Shown here one piece after another: positions 14,185-23,414 of a stretch of DNA of 64,000 nucleotides. The stretch is from the NCBI GenBank assembly GCA_910587705.1, contig CAJUMX010000011.1, positions 1-64,000 on the forward strand, read 5' to 3'. The DNA is from an uncultured Oscillibacter sp. (GTDB lineage Bacteria > Bacillota > Clostridia > Oscillospirales > Oscillospiraceae). Below the pieces are notes generated by a model. The model made no database searches, was not told where the DNA came from, and saw only the letters and a program-made list of their open reading frames with translations. The translations under genes and the position numbers were made by a program. Every line of letters starts with the position of its first letter. Position 1 is the first letter of the stretch.

Positions 14185-17100
14185 TTAGGCATCAGGCTCG
14201 GGCAAAGTAATATCAAATCCACCTCTCAGAATAAAGTCACGCAATAGCTTGTCGATCTTCATAGGAACCTTTGGCGGGATAATGCCTACGCCCTCAATAA
14301 ATTCAAAATACGCTTTTGCCTTCTTCTTGTCGGCGGTGGCTTTTAATGCGTCAAATCTGCCAAATTCGTTGATATTCGCGTCCGTAGCGCGAGTTTCCAT
14401 AATAGCGCGAAGTTTATCTTCATCAAGCCCCAGAACAACCGCAATCCGGTGAATCTGGTCATCCTTTGCCTTGGACAGATATTCTGTGATATAGTCTCGG
14501 AACGTCTTTCCATCCTCCGGTTCAATATCGCCGCTCTGAATATCGTGCAGAAAAATATTCGCGAATTTCTGCTCCTCCCGGGAAAGCGTGGAAAATGTCT
14601 TATGCAGCTCATCCTCGGCCTGCTTCAAGGCATCGTTGCTCGTCCCTCGTTGACGCAGCAACTTCAAGTATTTTTCAAAACGGGAGTTCATGTAGTCCAC
14701 ATCAATTTTCTCGGTGTCTATGGCAATCAAATAGCCGTCAATGTCATAGGGGACATCCTCTGTACCCCCCGCCCCATCACCGGGGCCAAACAGTTCTTTG
14801 TACCGTTGAACAAGAATTTTATAGGTTACCTCGTTCAAAGCGATCTCAATTTGTTTCTTTTCTCCCGAATCGGCGTTTTCAAACTCATAAATCGCCTTTT
14901 CCCAAACAAACCCCTGCACCTTCGCGGCTTCCAGATAGTCGTTGAACGCCTTGAACAAATTGGCAAATTTTTTCCGGTCAACAACTTCCGGCGGTATATG
15001 GGCAAAATTCTCGACTCCGGCCCGCTCAAACAAATCCTTGATTTGGGCAAAAATGAAGTTCACGCCCTCAAGGTTTTTGTCCAGCCGCTCCGCAAAGAGG
15101 CCCAGGGGCTTGTCGCCGGAGTACAACTTCACAGCCGCCTCAATCAGCCGCTCCATCGTATGCGGACGCCGGTAATAGCGAATCGTTCCGAAAGGCTTCT
15201 CCGGGCCGAACAGCCTGTTTGTCCGGGAAAAAGCCTGTATAATGTTCTCGTACCGCAAAATCTTGTCCATATAAAGCGTATTGATCCACTTGGAGTCAAA
15301 CCCGGTTAGCATTTGATCGACCACAATCAAAAGGTCAATTTGTAGATCTGGGGTCTGTTCAATACGCTCATAGGGCCTCTTGTGGGCAAGGCGGGCGGAA
15401 ATATCCTTCTTCATTTTCGCGAAGGTGGGAATTGTGAAGTCCTGCCCGTACCGTTTGTCATAGTCCAGGATAATCTCCTCAAGACCATCCTTTTTGATGA
15501 TGCCGTTCCCGTTATTATCAACGCTGGGGTCAAACAAGACGGTCACTTTCAAGGACGGAATGGCGGCCTTGATAAGCTGGTAGTATTGAATGGCCTCCGG
15601 AATGCTGGCTGTCGCAAAAATCGCGTGGAATTTACCATTGTGACTCAGCGTAATCCAGCTGTCACGGATGTCCCGCACCACCATGTTCTGGTGCTGTTCC
15701 CGCTCATACTGACTATCCGGGATATAATCCTCAATCCCTTTGATATAGGTTCCGGCATCGGTTTCGCTTCCCGCCATCGGCCTTCCTATATATTCGTAGT
15801 AGACCTTACTCTTCTTTGGGTCCGTTATGGCTTCCCGCACGGTTTTCGCCTTGGCTTTTTCAAGCGCAACCCTCTGACGCAGATCAGAATCCCGATAGGT
15901 CAGCACCTTGTAGGGATCAAACCCCAGCACATTTTTATCGCGAATACCATCCGCGATGCTGTAACGGTGCAACTCATCCCCAAAAATCGTGGAGGTGATG
16001 CTGCCTTTTTTCTGGTTCTCATCCTGGATGGGCGTTCCGGAAAAGCCGAAGAAGATGGCTCGCGGAAAGGTTTGCTTAATCCGGGGCATCATATTTTCGC
16101 CAAAAACGGAGCGGTGGCACTCGTCCACGATGAACACGATCCGCTTGGACTGCATCAGCGCGAGGTCGACGGCATTCAACGCATAATCGGTATCCTCCCT
16201 GATATTGCTCATTTTCTGGATGGAGGTCACGATCAGCGTGTCGGCAGGGTCAGGACTGGTAAGTTTCGCAACCAGAACACGGGTGTTCTCGGTTGCCTGG
16301 ATCTCCTCATTCTGGTCGGCAAAGCCCCGGTACTCCTTGAGACTTTGGGTTCCCAGCTCAATGCGGTCAATCAGGAAGATCACCTTGTCGGCGTCCTTGG
16401 ACGAGGCGATCAGCTGCGCCGACTTGAACGAGGTCATCGTTTTGCCGGAGCCAGTGGTATGCCAGACAAAACCGCCGCGTTGTCCGCCCAGCTCCCACTT
16501 GGTTCTCGCGACTTTGTCGGAAATCTTGTTGGCGGCATAAATTTGATAGCTCCGCATCACCTTCAAAACGCCGTCGCCCTCATCCGCGACCGTATAAAAA
16601 CCGATCAGCTGGTGCGCCATGGGGATGGAGAGCAGCGTGGAGGCGATCACCTTCCAGTCGTTGACGGGTTCGTTGTTAAAATCTGCCCAATGGAAGAAGA
16701 AGCTCTGATTAAATTTTCCTTCGGGACCGGGGTTTGCGAAATAGACGGTTTCCTCCGGGTTCATGGCTACAAAAATCTGCACCAGAGCGAAAAGCCCGGT
16801 AAAAACGCCCTCCGCGGCATATTTTTCAATCTGATTGCAAGCCTGGCTGATGGGAACGCCGCTCTTTTTTAGTTCGATATGGATGACGGGCATCCCGTTG
16901 ATCAGAAGCATCAGGTCGCCCCGGCGGTCGTTCAGCAGTTTGGATTTGCTGGGGAACCGGGGCTGCTGGACAATTTGATAGCGGCTTTGACCGGCAGCGA
17001 TCTCCCGGCGGTCATAGATTTTCAGAGAGACCTCTTTGCCGAAGTGCTGGGTATCATTCGGGTTGTCTCTCGTGATGGTCACGCTTTTCCCGTTGATGAA

Positions 17101-17343
17101 GCCGTTGAGCTTGAGCGGCGTCCGCAGGGTGGCGATCTGCTCCAGCACCTGCCGCGTCTCGCCCTCGGTCAGCGGATAGTCGTTGAGGCGGTCAATACCC
17201 CTGTTGTTCTGGAAAAGGATGTCCGCCCAATTCTGAACAAGCTGCCGCTCTGTATAATTACGCAGAACTTCTTTTTCCCAGCCGTGTTCAGACAGCATTT
17301 TGATCAGCGCGGTCTCAAAATCGGCCTCCTTTGTGAATGCCAT
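14185..17343 (-). CDS. hsdR: Type I restriction enzyme R subunit HsdR
   Basis: A 1052-residue motor-nuclease subunit of a type I restriction-modification complex (R2M2S1), which translocates and cuts unmodified DNA. The PD-(D/E)xK nuclease core is GDLMLLINGMPVIHIELKKS at about residues 140-160. Walker A TTGSGKT lies near residue 298, and the DEAD-like box VDECHRS near 407; helicase motif regions follow to about 750, then a C-terminal region that would contact HsdM. Full length. RBS AAAGGAGGACGT. It is last in the operon order regulator-hsdM-hsdS-hsdR, 17 bases after hsdS. Confidence 0.95.
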   Translation of the reverse strand: MAFTKEADFETALIKMLSEHGWEKEVLRNYTERQLVQNWADILFQNNRGIDRLNDYPLTEGETRQVLEQIATLRTPLKLNGFINGKSVTITRDNPNDTQHFGKEVSLKIYDRREIAAGQSRYQIVQQPRFPSKSKLLNDRRGDLMLLINGMPVIHIELKKSGVPISQACNQIEKYAAEGVFTGLFALVQIFVAMNPEETVYFANPGPEGKFNQSFFFHWADFNNEPVNDWKVIASTLLSIPMAHQLIGFYTVADEGDGVLKVMRSYQIYAANKISDKVARTKWELGGQRGGFVWHTTGSGKTMTSFKSAQLIASSKDADKVIFLIDRIELGTQSLKEYRGFADQNEEIQATENTRVLVAKLTSPDPADTLIVTSIQKMSNIREDTDYALNAVDLALMQSKRIVFIVDECHRSVFGENMMPRIKQTFPRAIFFGFSGTPIQDENQKKGSITSTIFGDELHRYSIADGIRDKNVLGFDPYKVLTYRDSDLRQRVALEKAKAKTVREAITDPKKSKVYYEYIGRPMAGSETDAGTYIKGIEDYIPDSQYEREQHQNMVVRDIRDSWITLSHNGKFHAIFATASIPEAIQYYQLIKAAIPSLKVTVLFDPSVDNNGNGIIKKDGLEEIILDYDKRYGQDFTIPTFAKMKKDISARLAHKRPYERIEQTPDLQIDLLIVVDQMLTGFDSKWINTLYMDKILRYENIIQAFSRTNRLFGPEKPFGTIRYYRRPHTMERLIEAAVKLYSGDKPLGLFAERLDKNLEGVNFIFAQIKDLFERAGVENFAHIPPEVVDRKKFANLFKAFNDYLEAAKVQGFVWEKAIYEFENADSGEKKQIEIALNEVTYKILVQRYKELFGPGDGAGGTEDVPYDIDGYLIAIDTEKIDVDYMNSRFEKYLKLLRQRGTSNDALKQAEDELHKTFSTLSREEQKFANIFLHDIQSGDIEPEDGKTFRDYITEYLSKAKDDQIHRIAVVLGLDEDKLRAIMETRATDANINEFGRFDALKATADKKKAKAYFEFIEGVGIIPPKVPMKIDKLLRDFILRGGFDITLPEPDA

Positions 17344-17360
17344 ACGTCCTCCTTTCCGCC

Positions 17361-18623
17361 TCAGACAAACATTTTTTCAAGGCAGGATTTCTTGATGTTT
17401 TGCAGCTGCCCCAACTCACGCTGATGGAGGGTGATAAGGTGGTCGAGGTGATCCAAACACTGACCAATTTTCCGCTGCTCTTCCAAACTAGGGAATGACA
17501 GGGTTCCCATGCAGAGCTTATCATAATAAAAGTAAAGGCGGACGCCCCCTTCTTGAAGCTGCTCGATCAGTTTTTGAAAATCCGATGACTTGAACCAGTG
17601 CCACAGGAAGCGGTCATCTATATCATCTGTCGTTTGAAAAACCTCATAAAGTGAGCTTACTATCACGTCTTTACTCAAATTTTGGTATCCAATGGAGCCA
17701 ACATTGATTCTCGCTGGATTGTATGCGAATGAGTGGGGCGATACAATATAGTACATTCTTTTATCTGCCTCACGCATGGTTCCACCGTTTTCAAACTTCT
17801 CATCTTGCGGCACAAATCCGTTCTCATTTGTGATTGAGTAGCTTTCCAGGGGCAGGTTGTCCCTGTTTTTTACTCCAGATGGAAAAGTGATTTCAGAGAA
17901 CTTACGCTGTTCCCAAGAGTCCGTAAATCCGGCGAAGCGAATCTTCGGTACACTGGCTCCATCCTTCGGGAACATCTTTTCAATCATGGATTTCTTTACG
18001 TCGCATAACCGTGAATACTTACGCTGATGAAGGGTGATAAGGTGGTCGAGATGGCGAAAAAAGGTGCCGATTTGCTCCTGCTCCTCCAATGATCCAGGGT
18101 ATTGGATTTCTGTATCCTGTAAAGCCGATTTTGAAATTGAAGTTACCTTTATGCCCTGCATGAGAGGCAGAAGCTGTTTGTGATAAGCATTCGAGTTCAA
18201 ATAATATCCTAGGTATCCAGAGGCAAAGTTAAACAGCGGCCGACAGGGGATGGTATGCAGCCCTGCGATAACTTTTTCATCACTCAAGCCTGCTATTTCA
18301 CTGCATTTTCCGACTGCTTCATCCTCGGCAGTATCGGCAATAACGATGTCTCCATTTTGTAGAAATGAGCTTCTGTACTTTGCTACGACAGACTCGTCCA
18401 CGATCATGGGGAGAAATTCTTTCTCTACATCTAAAATTTCACCAAATTTGACCAAAACATCTCCGTAATGAACGTTCTTCGCAACACCATTTTCTAAAGA
18501 CAGCTCCACTCTTGAAAGGGTATTATTCCGCAAGCTGTAAAGCGTTTCCCCCAGCTTACGCTGTTCCCAAGCATCCGTAAATTCCGCAAAGCGGATGGCT
18601 GGAACCCTGATCTTTTCCGGCAT
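17361..18623 (-). CDS. hsdS: Type I restriction-modification specificity subunit HsdS
   Basis: A 420-residue DNA-recognition subunit. It has two target-recognition domains, each opened by a conserved repeat: FAEFTDAWEQRKLGE near residue 13 and FAGFTDSWEQRKFSE in the middle. Each is followed by a central or terminal helix of the IGTFFRHLDHLITLHQRK and IGQCLDHLDHLITLHQREL type. The recognition sequence cannot be predicted by eye. The ATG at 18623 lies one base beyond the hsdM stop, with GGAGGTGAATAAT as RBS, so it is coupled to hsdM. A degraded copy of part of it lies at 14002-14122. Confidence 0.95.
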   Translation of the reverse strand: MPEKIRVPAIRFAEFTDAWEQRKLGETLYSLRNNTLSRVELSLENGVAKNVHYGDVLVKFGEILDVEKEFLPMIVDESVVAKYRSSFLQNGDIVIADTAEDEAVGKCSEIAGLSDEKVIAGLHTIPCRPLFNFASGYLGYYLNSNAYHKQLLPLMQGIKVTSISKSALQDTEIQYPGSLEEQEQIGTFFRHLDHLITLHQRKYSRLCDVKKSMIEKMFPKDGASVPKIRFAGFTDSWEQRKFSEITFPSGVKNRDNLPLESYSITNENGFVPQDEKFENGGTMREADKRMYYIVSPHSFAYNPARINVGSIGYQNLSKDVIVSSLYEVFQTTDDIDDRFLWHWFKSSDFQKLIEQLQEGGVRLYFYYDKLCMGTLSFPSLEEQRKIGQCLDHLDHLITLHQRELGQLQNIKKSCLEKMFV

Positions 18624-18624
18624 A

Positions 18625-21180
18625 TTATTCACCTCCCAGCAGCTTTTTGAACTCCGCAAGCCCCATCATGTCAAACTCGCTGCCGGTCAGATCATCCAAA
18701 AGTGAGATCAGGGAGCGTTCCGTATCGGCAATTTCCTCCTCAACCTGGGCAAAGGTCGTTTCATATTTCTTGCAGATAGCCTCCAGCTTGCCGGTAAACT
18801 CCGCAAGCACCGTATCAGGCAGAGAGCGGAGAGCGCCAGTAATGGGTGCGATCCACTTTCTTTGCAGAAGTTCCAGCGCCGTTTCGTCGGAAAGCCCCTC
18901 GATAACTTCCTTCGTCCGGGCGTGGAGCGCGGCGGAATCGGTCTTGATCTGCCGCCGGAGTGCCTTTTCCTCCGTGATAAGGGCATCGGCCTTTTTCAGA
19001 ATTGCCAGCGTTTGCGGCTCGACCTCTTTTGCTTTCAGCGCCTTCTTCACCTCCGCAGGGACAAAGGCGTCCTTGCCTTCGTTTACAAAGCTCTGTTCCT
19101 TGTCCTCCTCGCTCAATTCTTCCAGAAGCATTTCATATTCCCCGGAAATTTCCGTCAAGCGGGCTTCCAGTTCCGTCAGCGCAGTCAGAGCGTCCGGCAA
19201 CAAAGCATCCTGCGCCAGGGCAAGGGGAATGATATGCCCGGTCCAGCCCTCCTGCACTTCCTGATCCTTGCCGTCCTTCTTTTTGGAGACCATGTTGGGA
19301 TCAACCTGTTTTACGGCGGCAAATCCCTCCGTCTGGATAATTTCCAGGTCAACGACAATCCGTCCCCACTCGTCATCCAGAAGCTGATAGGCGCCATAGC
19401 GATCCACAAGGGGAATCCCATCCAACCGGGAGAAGATGGCGTCGCTCAACACAGCTTCCTCCCGCGCGGTGTTGAGCGTCCGCATCTTGTCCAGAAGTTC
19501 AGCCCGAAGCACATTGTCAAAGTCGCGGAACGCCGTTTCATAACGGTTGAGGAAGGAAACCACAGATGGATGCGACCGAACCGCAGATTTCAAATCCGCC
19601 GCGCACAAGCGGCAGTAGGCACCGTTGTCCGAGGCAAAGAGAGCTTCTTTCAAACCGGGAAACGCGGACCAAAACGGATGAAGCTCTTGAAGCTCGCTGT
19701 CCGGGATACCGCCGAACATAGAGGCAAAAATATCCCAGCTCTCCGCCTTTTCCGAGGAATCCACATACCGAGGAATATTCAGATTGTAGTCGTTGGCACG
19801 GATGTCATCGCGGCTAACCACTCTGGAAAACTTCTCCACTGTGCCGCGGCTCGTCACAACGTCAACAATCCGCTTGATGTCGCAGGCCCGCAGGACGTTG
19901 TTCTTGCCGACCTTCGCGAAGCCTTTGGAGGCATCCACGATCAGCACGTCCGTATTGTCCCGTTTCTGCTTCAGCACCATGATGATGGTGGGGATACCCG
20001 TTCCGAAAAAGATGTTTGCGGGCAGGCCGATGATAGCATCAATGTGATTCAGCTCAATCAGGTTTTTGCGGATGGTCCCCTCCTCGCCGCCGCGGAACAG
20101 AACGCCGTGCGGCAGAACGATGGTCATAATCCCGTCAGGTTTCAGGTGGAACAAATCATGGAGCAAAAACGCATAGTCCGCCTTTCCCTTTGGCGCAAGC
20201 CCAAACCGGGCATACCGGGGGTCCGATTCTTTGTCGGCGGGATTCCATGCCTGAGAATAGGGCGGATTGGAGACCACGGCATCCACATAGAGCGGGTTAT
20301 AGGTATGCACCGGGTCATTTTCATCGAAGTACGGCCAGTCTTCTTCCAACGTGTCGCCGTTCCGGGTCATGATGTTATCCGGCAGTATCCCACGCATGAC
20401 AAGGTTCATTCTCGTGAGGTTGTAGGTGTTTTCCTTCAACTCCTGGGCGTAATACATGATGCGGTCGCCGCTGCCCATATACCGAGCGGCGCATTTGCCG
20501 ATATTGATGAGCAAGGAGCCAGAACCGCTGGTGGGGTCGTAGATTTTGATTTCGGTCCGGCCTTTTAGATGGTGGGCGACGATCTCGGACATCAAAAGCG
20601 AGACCTCATGAGGCGTGTAGAACTCACCCGCTTTTTTCCCTGCGTTGGCGGCAAAATTGCTGATAAGGTATTCGTAGATGAATCCAAGAACATCGTAATC
20701 CTGCTTTCCGTCCATCGGAATATCCTTGATGAGGTAGATCAGGTCGCGGATCGCCTTCGTTCGCGCGCCGGAGGTCTCACCCAGTTTGGAAAGCCCGGTC
20801 TGGAGGGTGGCGAAAATATTGTCGAATACCTTTTTATGAGTAGGATTGATCAGGCGGCTGAACGCGGAAAGCGCATCTGTGACATTCTCAGCGGAAAAGT
20901 CGATCCCCTTGGCAATCCAGTTTGAGAAAAGATTTTCGTAGGCAATAAAGTACCCCAGATTTTTCTGGATACTCTCAACGGTCTCACTGTCCTCCTCGGT
21001 GAGTTCTGGGAGATACTCGTCCGTCCAGTCATTCTCTTTCAGGTACTTGACCTCTTTATCCGAGAGGAACTTATAAAAAATGAAACCGAGGATATAGTCC
21101 TTATATTCGTTTGCTTCAATTTTAGAGCGCATCCTGTTGGCGGACTCCCAAATTTTCGACGCAAGCTGTTGTTTATTCAT
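18625..21180 (-). CDS. hsdM: Type I restriction-modification methyltransferase HsdM
   Basis: An 851-residue N6-adenine methyltransferase. The N-terminal helical domain (about 1-150) is followed by the catalytic domain with S-adenosylmethionine motif DPTSGSGSLL near residue 212 and active-site NPPY near 305. The protein is longer than the roughly 500-residue HsdM of enteric bacteria. The extra C-terminal part, from about 500 on, is charged and probably coiled-coil (about 690-830). RBS AGGAGGAGAGG. It overlaps the upstream regulator gene by 4 bases. Confidence 0.95.
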   Translation of the reverse strand: MNKQQLASKIWESANRMRSKIEANEYKDYILGFIFYKFLSDKEVKYLKENDWTDEYLPELTEEDSETVESIQKNLGYFIAYENLFSNWIAKGIDFSAENVTDALSAFSRLINPTHKKVFDNIFATLQTGLSKLGETSGARTKAIRDLIYLIKDIPMDGKQDYDVLGFIYEYLISNFAANAGKKAGEFYTPHEVSLLMSEIVAHHLKGRTEIKIYDPTSGSGSLLINIGKCAARYMGSGDRIMYYAQELKENTYNLTRMNLVMRGILPDNIMTRNGDTLEEDWPYFDENDPVHTYNPLYVDAVVSNPPYSQAWNPADKESDPRYARFGLAPKGKADYAFLLHDLFHLKPDGIMTIVLPHGVLFRGGEEGTIRKNLIELNHIDAIIGLPANIFFGTGIPTIIMVLKQKRDNTDVLIVDASKGFAKVGKNNVLRACDIKRIVDVVTSRGTVEKFSRVVSRDDIRANDYNLNIPRYVDSSEKAESWDIFASMFGGIPDSELQELHPFWSAFPGLKEALFASDNGAYCRLCAADLKSAVRSHPSVVSFLNRYETAFRDFDNVLRAELLDKMRTLNTAREEAVLSDAIFSRLDGIPLVDRYGAYQLLDDEWGRIVVDLEIIQTEGFAAVKQVDPNMVSKKKDGKDQEVQEGWTGHIIPLALAQDALLPDALTALTELEARLTEISGEYEMLLEELSEEDKEQSFVNEGKDAFVPAEVKKALKAKEVEPQTLAILKKADALITEEKALRRQIKTDSAALHARTKEVIEGLSDETALELLQRKWIAPITGALRSLPDTVLAEFTGKLEAICKKYETTFAQVEEEIADTERSLISLLDDLTGSEFDMMGLAEFKKLLGGE

Positions 21181-21404
21181 CCGGCCTCTCCTCCTAAATT
21201 GTCAGGCTTGTCAGGAGTAATCTCAACAAGATCATTAAGGGCGCAGTTCAGCGCAGGGCGAATTTTTCGCGGAACGTCCGCATTCACATCCTCGCCCTTT
21301 CCCATCTTCGCCATTGCCCTTGAACTGATCTCCGCCTTTTCCCGGCCTTTGGTCAGATCACGTTTGATAAGCAGTATCCACAAAGGCTTATAGCGTATTC
21401 CCAC
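21177..21404 (-). CDS. Small XRE-like regulator of the hsd operon
   Basis: A 75-residue protein whose pattern YKPLWILLIKRDLTKGR, then AMAKMGKGE, then LNCALNDLVEI matches the short Cro/CI helix-turn-helix regulators found in Clostridia. The recognition helix region (KAEISSRAMAKM) is somewhat degenerate. The start is a GTG with GAGGTGATATGA before it; the ATG 4 bases upstream is out of frame and gives a 6-residue peptide. The stop overlaps the hsdM ATG, so it is co-transcribed with the R-M genes. A likely role is timing control of R-M expression, like a controller protein. Confidence 0.65.
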   Translation of the reverse strand: MGIRYKPLWILLIKRDLTKGREKAEISSRAMAKMGKGEDVNADVPRKIRPALNCALNDLVEITPDKPDNLGGEAG

Positions 21405-21962
21405 TCATATCACCTCACTCCTGTTTTTTGAGGGTTGACTTACAGCGACAGGACTATTATCGCATATCTTCTTTCGAAACGAAAGTAAATTTTCCGAATT
21501 GAGATTGAACTTTTTGATTTGTAGTTGCTTTTAGGAGGGGGCACGCCGCGGGGGGATGCGCTACTTGGTAAGCACAGCGCCCCAAATCCCTTGAACAAGC
21601 CTCGCCATCTCCGCGGCATAGTGGCGCCGGTGGGCGAATAGGATCTTATTTACCACCCTCCAGATTCGGACGCACAATGAGGGGATTTGTCACCCCAGTT
21701 GCCGGACGATCTCCACGATCTCTGTCATGGAATCGCCATCCAGCACCTGGAAAGGGTGGCCCTCAAAGGGGTGGAGGGCAAAGAGAGATGCGCTGTACGA
21801 TTTTCGACATTTATATATCTACGTTCGAGAAAATATTTGCAATCCGTTCCAGAGCTTATTCATTGTTTACTGATACGCCATATTTGACAGGGTACCTTCT
21901 CACGGGCAGACGGCGGGGAGCCTTCCGAAGGGGCATAGCACAGCGAGAAAAAGGTGGCAACA
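21405..21962. other. Gap with possible gene remnants
   Basis: No intact gene. On the minus strand a frame from about 21800 to 21561 reads coherently (FALHPFEGHPFQVLDGDSM, then EIVEIVRQLG, an in-frame TGA, then HRRHYAAEMARLVQGIW and a stop). It could be a decayed mobile-element gene, but I do not recognise it. The part next to the regulator (21420-21530) is AT-rich and probably holds the hsd operon promoter, although no clear -35/-10 pair was found. Confidence 0.3.
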
Positions 21963-22196
21963 TCACACCTCACCACCACACCGCTTCTCAATCCGGCGGA
22001 GAAATTTATCCTTTGGAATCACGATCCGGCTCCCAACTTTGAGCATCGGAAATCTTTCGCTGTACGCCAGCTCATATGCTCCCGCGATGACCTTTTTGTC
22101 AAATCCCATACAGTTGACGCCCAGCACTGCCGCCACATTTGGAACAGTCAGCATCAGCGGCAGTTTCTCATAGCTTTTGTAGCCATTCTTTTCCAT
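21963..22196 (-). CDS. Excisionase-like helix-turn-helix protein
   Basis: A 77-residue protein with the MerR/excisionase-type pattern LPLMLTVPNVAAVLGV, then GAYELAYSERFPMLKVGSRIVIPKDKF. It resembles DNA-binding proteins of Clostridial integrative elements. About ten residues (NCMGFDKKVI) appear inserted between the two helices compared with my recollection of the family, so it may be non-functional. No good RBS precedes the ATG. No integrase lies nearby, so this is probably an element remnant between the R-M and CRISPR loci. Confidence 0.5.
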   Translation of the reverse strand: MEKNGYKSYEKLPLMLTVPNVAAVLGVNCMGFDKKVIAGAYELAYSERFPMLKVGSRIVIPKDKFLRRIEKRCGGEV

Positions 22197-22243
22197 CCAT
22201 CAAAATAAGTCCAGCGAATTTCATCCTCAAAAATTAACAACCA

Positions 22244-22939
22244 ATAAGTATTTCTTGAAGTCTCTTGTTGTGGTATAATCACAGGTAGTCGCGCACCCCT
22301 TGGTGAAGAGTTGTAGTTCCCTGAAGTCTCTTGTTGTGGTATAATATGGAGGCGGGATTGTCACAGTCTCGGCAGGTTGTAGTTCCCTGAAGTCTCTTGT
22401 TGTGGTATAATGGCCAGACCGTTACCCTGGAGTTCCGCAACGTTGTAGTTCCCTGAAGTCTCTTGTTGTGGTATAATCGGAGGCAGCCATGGCTGACCAG
22501 CTTAAGCGTTGTAGTTCCCTGAAGTCTCTTGTTGTGGTATAATCTTCCTCCGGAAGTCCCGGAGGAGCCAGGGGTTGTAGTTCCCTGAAGTCTCTTGTTG
22601 TGGTATAATCTTGTCCGCAACATTCCCACGGGTCAAGGTGTTGTAGTTCCCTGAAGTCTCTTGTTGTGGTATAATCATTCCTAGATTGGTTTAACGACCT
22701 TTCCGGTTGTAGTTCCCTGAAGTCTCTTGTTGTGGTATAATATCCCTCATCCAGGTTGATGCCCACGGCCAGTTGTAGTTCCCTGAAGTCTCTTGTTGTG
22801 GTATAATCCGTCCCATAGGGCTTGTATTCTTAAAACCGTTGTAGTTCCCTGAAGTCTCTTGTTGTGGTATAATCATAGGCTTCTTCGAATCAATAACGAC
22901 ACAGTTGTAGTTCCCTGAAGTCTCTTGTTGTGGTATAAT
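22244..22939 (+). CRISPR. Type II-C CRISPR array, 10 spacers
   Basis: Ten identical 36-base repeats start at 22310 and recur every 66 bases to 22904, with 30-base spacers. A degenerate eleventh repeat (22244-22279) differs in its first 12 bases. The repeat begins GTTGTAGTTCCC and ends TTGTGGTATAAT. The start is that of type II-C systems and pairs with the tracrRNA found upstream of cas9. The end carries an extended -10 (TGGTATAAT), so each repeat may drive its own crRNA, as in Neisseria. Reading direction is plus, towards the cas genes. Spacers are all different; none obviously matches elsewhere in this window. Confidence 0.98.
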
Positions 22940-23001
22940 CGACTTCCTTGGAACTCCAAAATCATCGGCAAACCATGCGCATTTTCAGGAAATTTCGTGA
23001 G

Positions 23002-23059
23002 AATAAGCAGAAAAAACATGCGTTTTTCAAAAATGAAACGCATGTTTTTTCTGCTTATT
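23002..23059. terminator. Bidirectional terminator between array and cas2
   Basis: A perfect 24-bp inverted repeat (23002-23025 with 23036-23059) contains A- and T-runs on its flanks. It can terminate the array transcript from the left and the cas9-cas1-cas2 transcript from the right. Confidence 0.8.
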
Positions 23060-23090
23060 TAGCTCATTTTTTCAAATGCGGCTTCCATTT

Positions 23091-23414
23091 TTAGAACAAC
23101 ATCAACTGTTCCATCTGCCCCGGCTCATCATACACTGTCGGCTTTCCCAGCAAGATCTGAATATTACTGTACTGCTTTTCCGTAATGACCAACATACGAA
23201 CCGAGCCTTTTGCCGGAACCGCTGCCGCAAGGCGGAGCTTATGAGCTGCTACCGAATCAGTCCCATTGCAGATCCTAGCATAGACAGAGAGCTGTACCAT
23301 GTGGTAACCATCCATCAGGAGAAAATTCCGAAATTTCGCGGCAGCTCCTCGTTCCACCTTTGTCTTTACCGGAAGATCAAAAAATACCAATATTCTCATA
23401 AGCCGATTATTCAT
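23091..23414 (-). CDS. cas2: CRISPR-associated endoribonuclease-like Cas2
   Basis: A 107-residue Cas2, which forms the Cas1-Cas2 integrase that inserts new spacers. The first strand MRILVFFDLPV carries the conserved Asp; AAKFRNFLLMDGYHMVQLSVYARIC and VRMLVITEKQY follow as in the family. The ATG at 23414 overlaps the cas1 stop by 8 bases; a second ATG at 23399 (MRILVFF) is possible. Neither has a strong ribosome site, so translation is probably coupled to cas1. Confidence 0.93.
   Translation of the reverse strand: MNNRLMRILVFFDLPVKTKVERGAAAKFRNFLLMDGYHMVQLSVYARICNGTDSVAAHKLRLAAAVPAKGSVRMLVITEKQYSNIQILLGKPTVYDEPGQMEQLMLF

Noticed and set aside
15382..16872. 496-codon plus-strand ORF
   Set aside because: Antisense shadow of hsdR; no RBS and no family match. 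The same applies to 18862-20568 (over hsdM), 31390-33105 (over transketolase), 33370-34500 (over the mutase) and 49738-51081 (over trmFO).
22279..22876. Minus-strand ORFs with repeating YHNKRLQGTTT and YTTTRDFRELQ peptides
   Set aside because: They are translations of the CRISPR repeats and spacers, not proteins.
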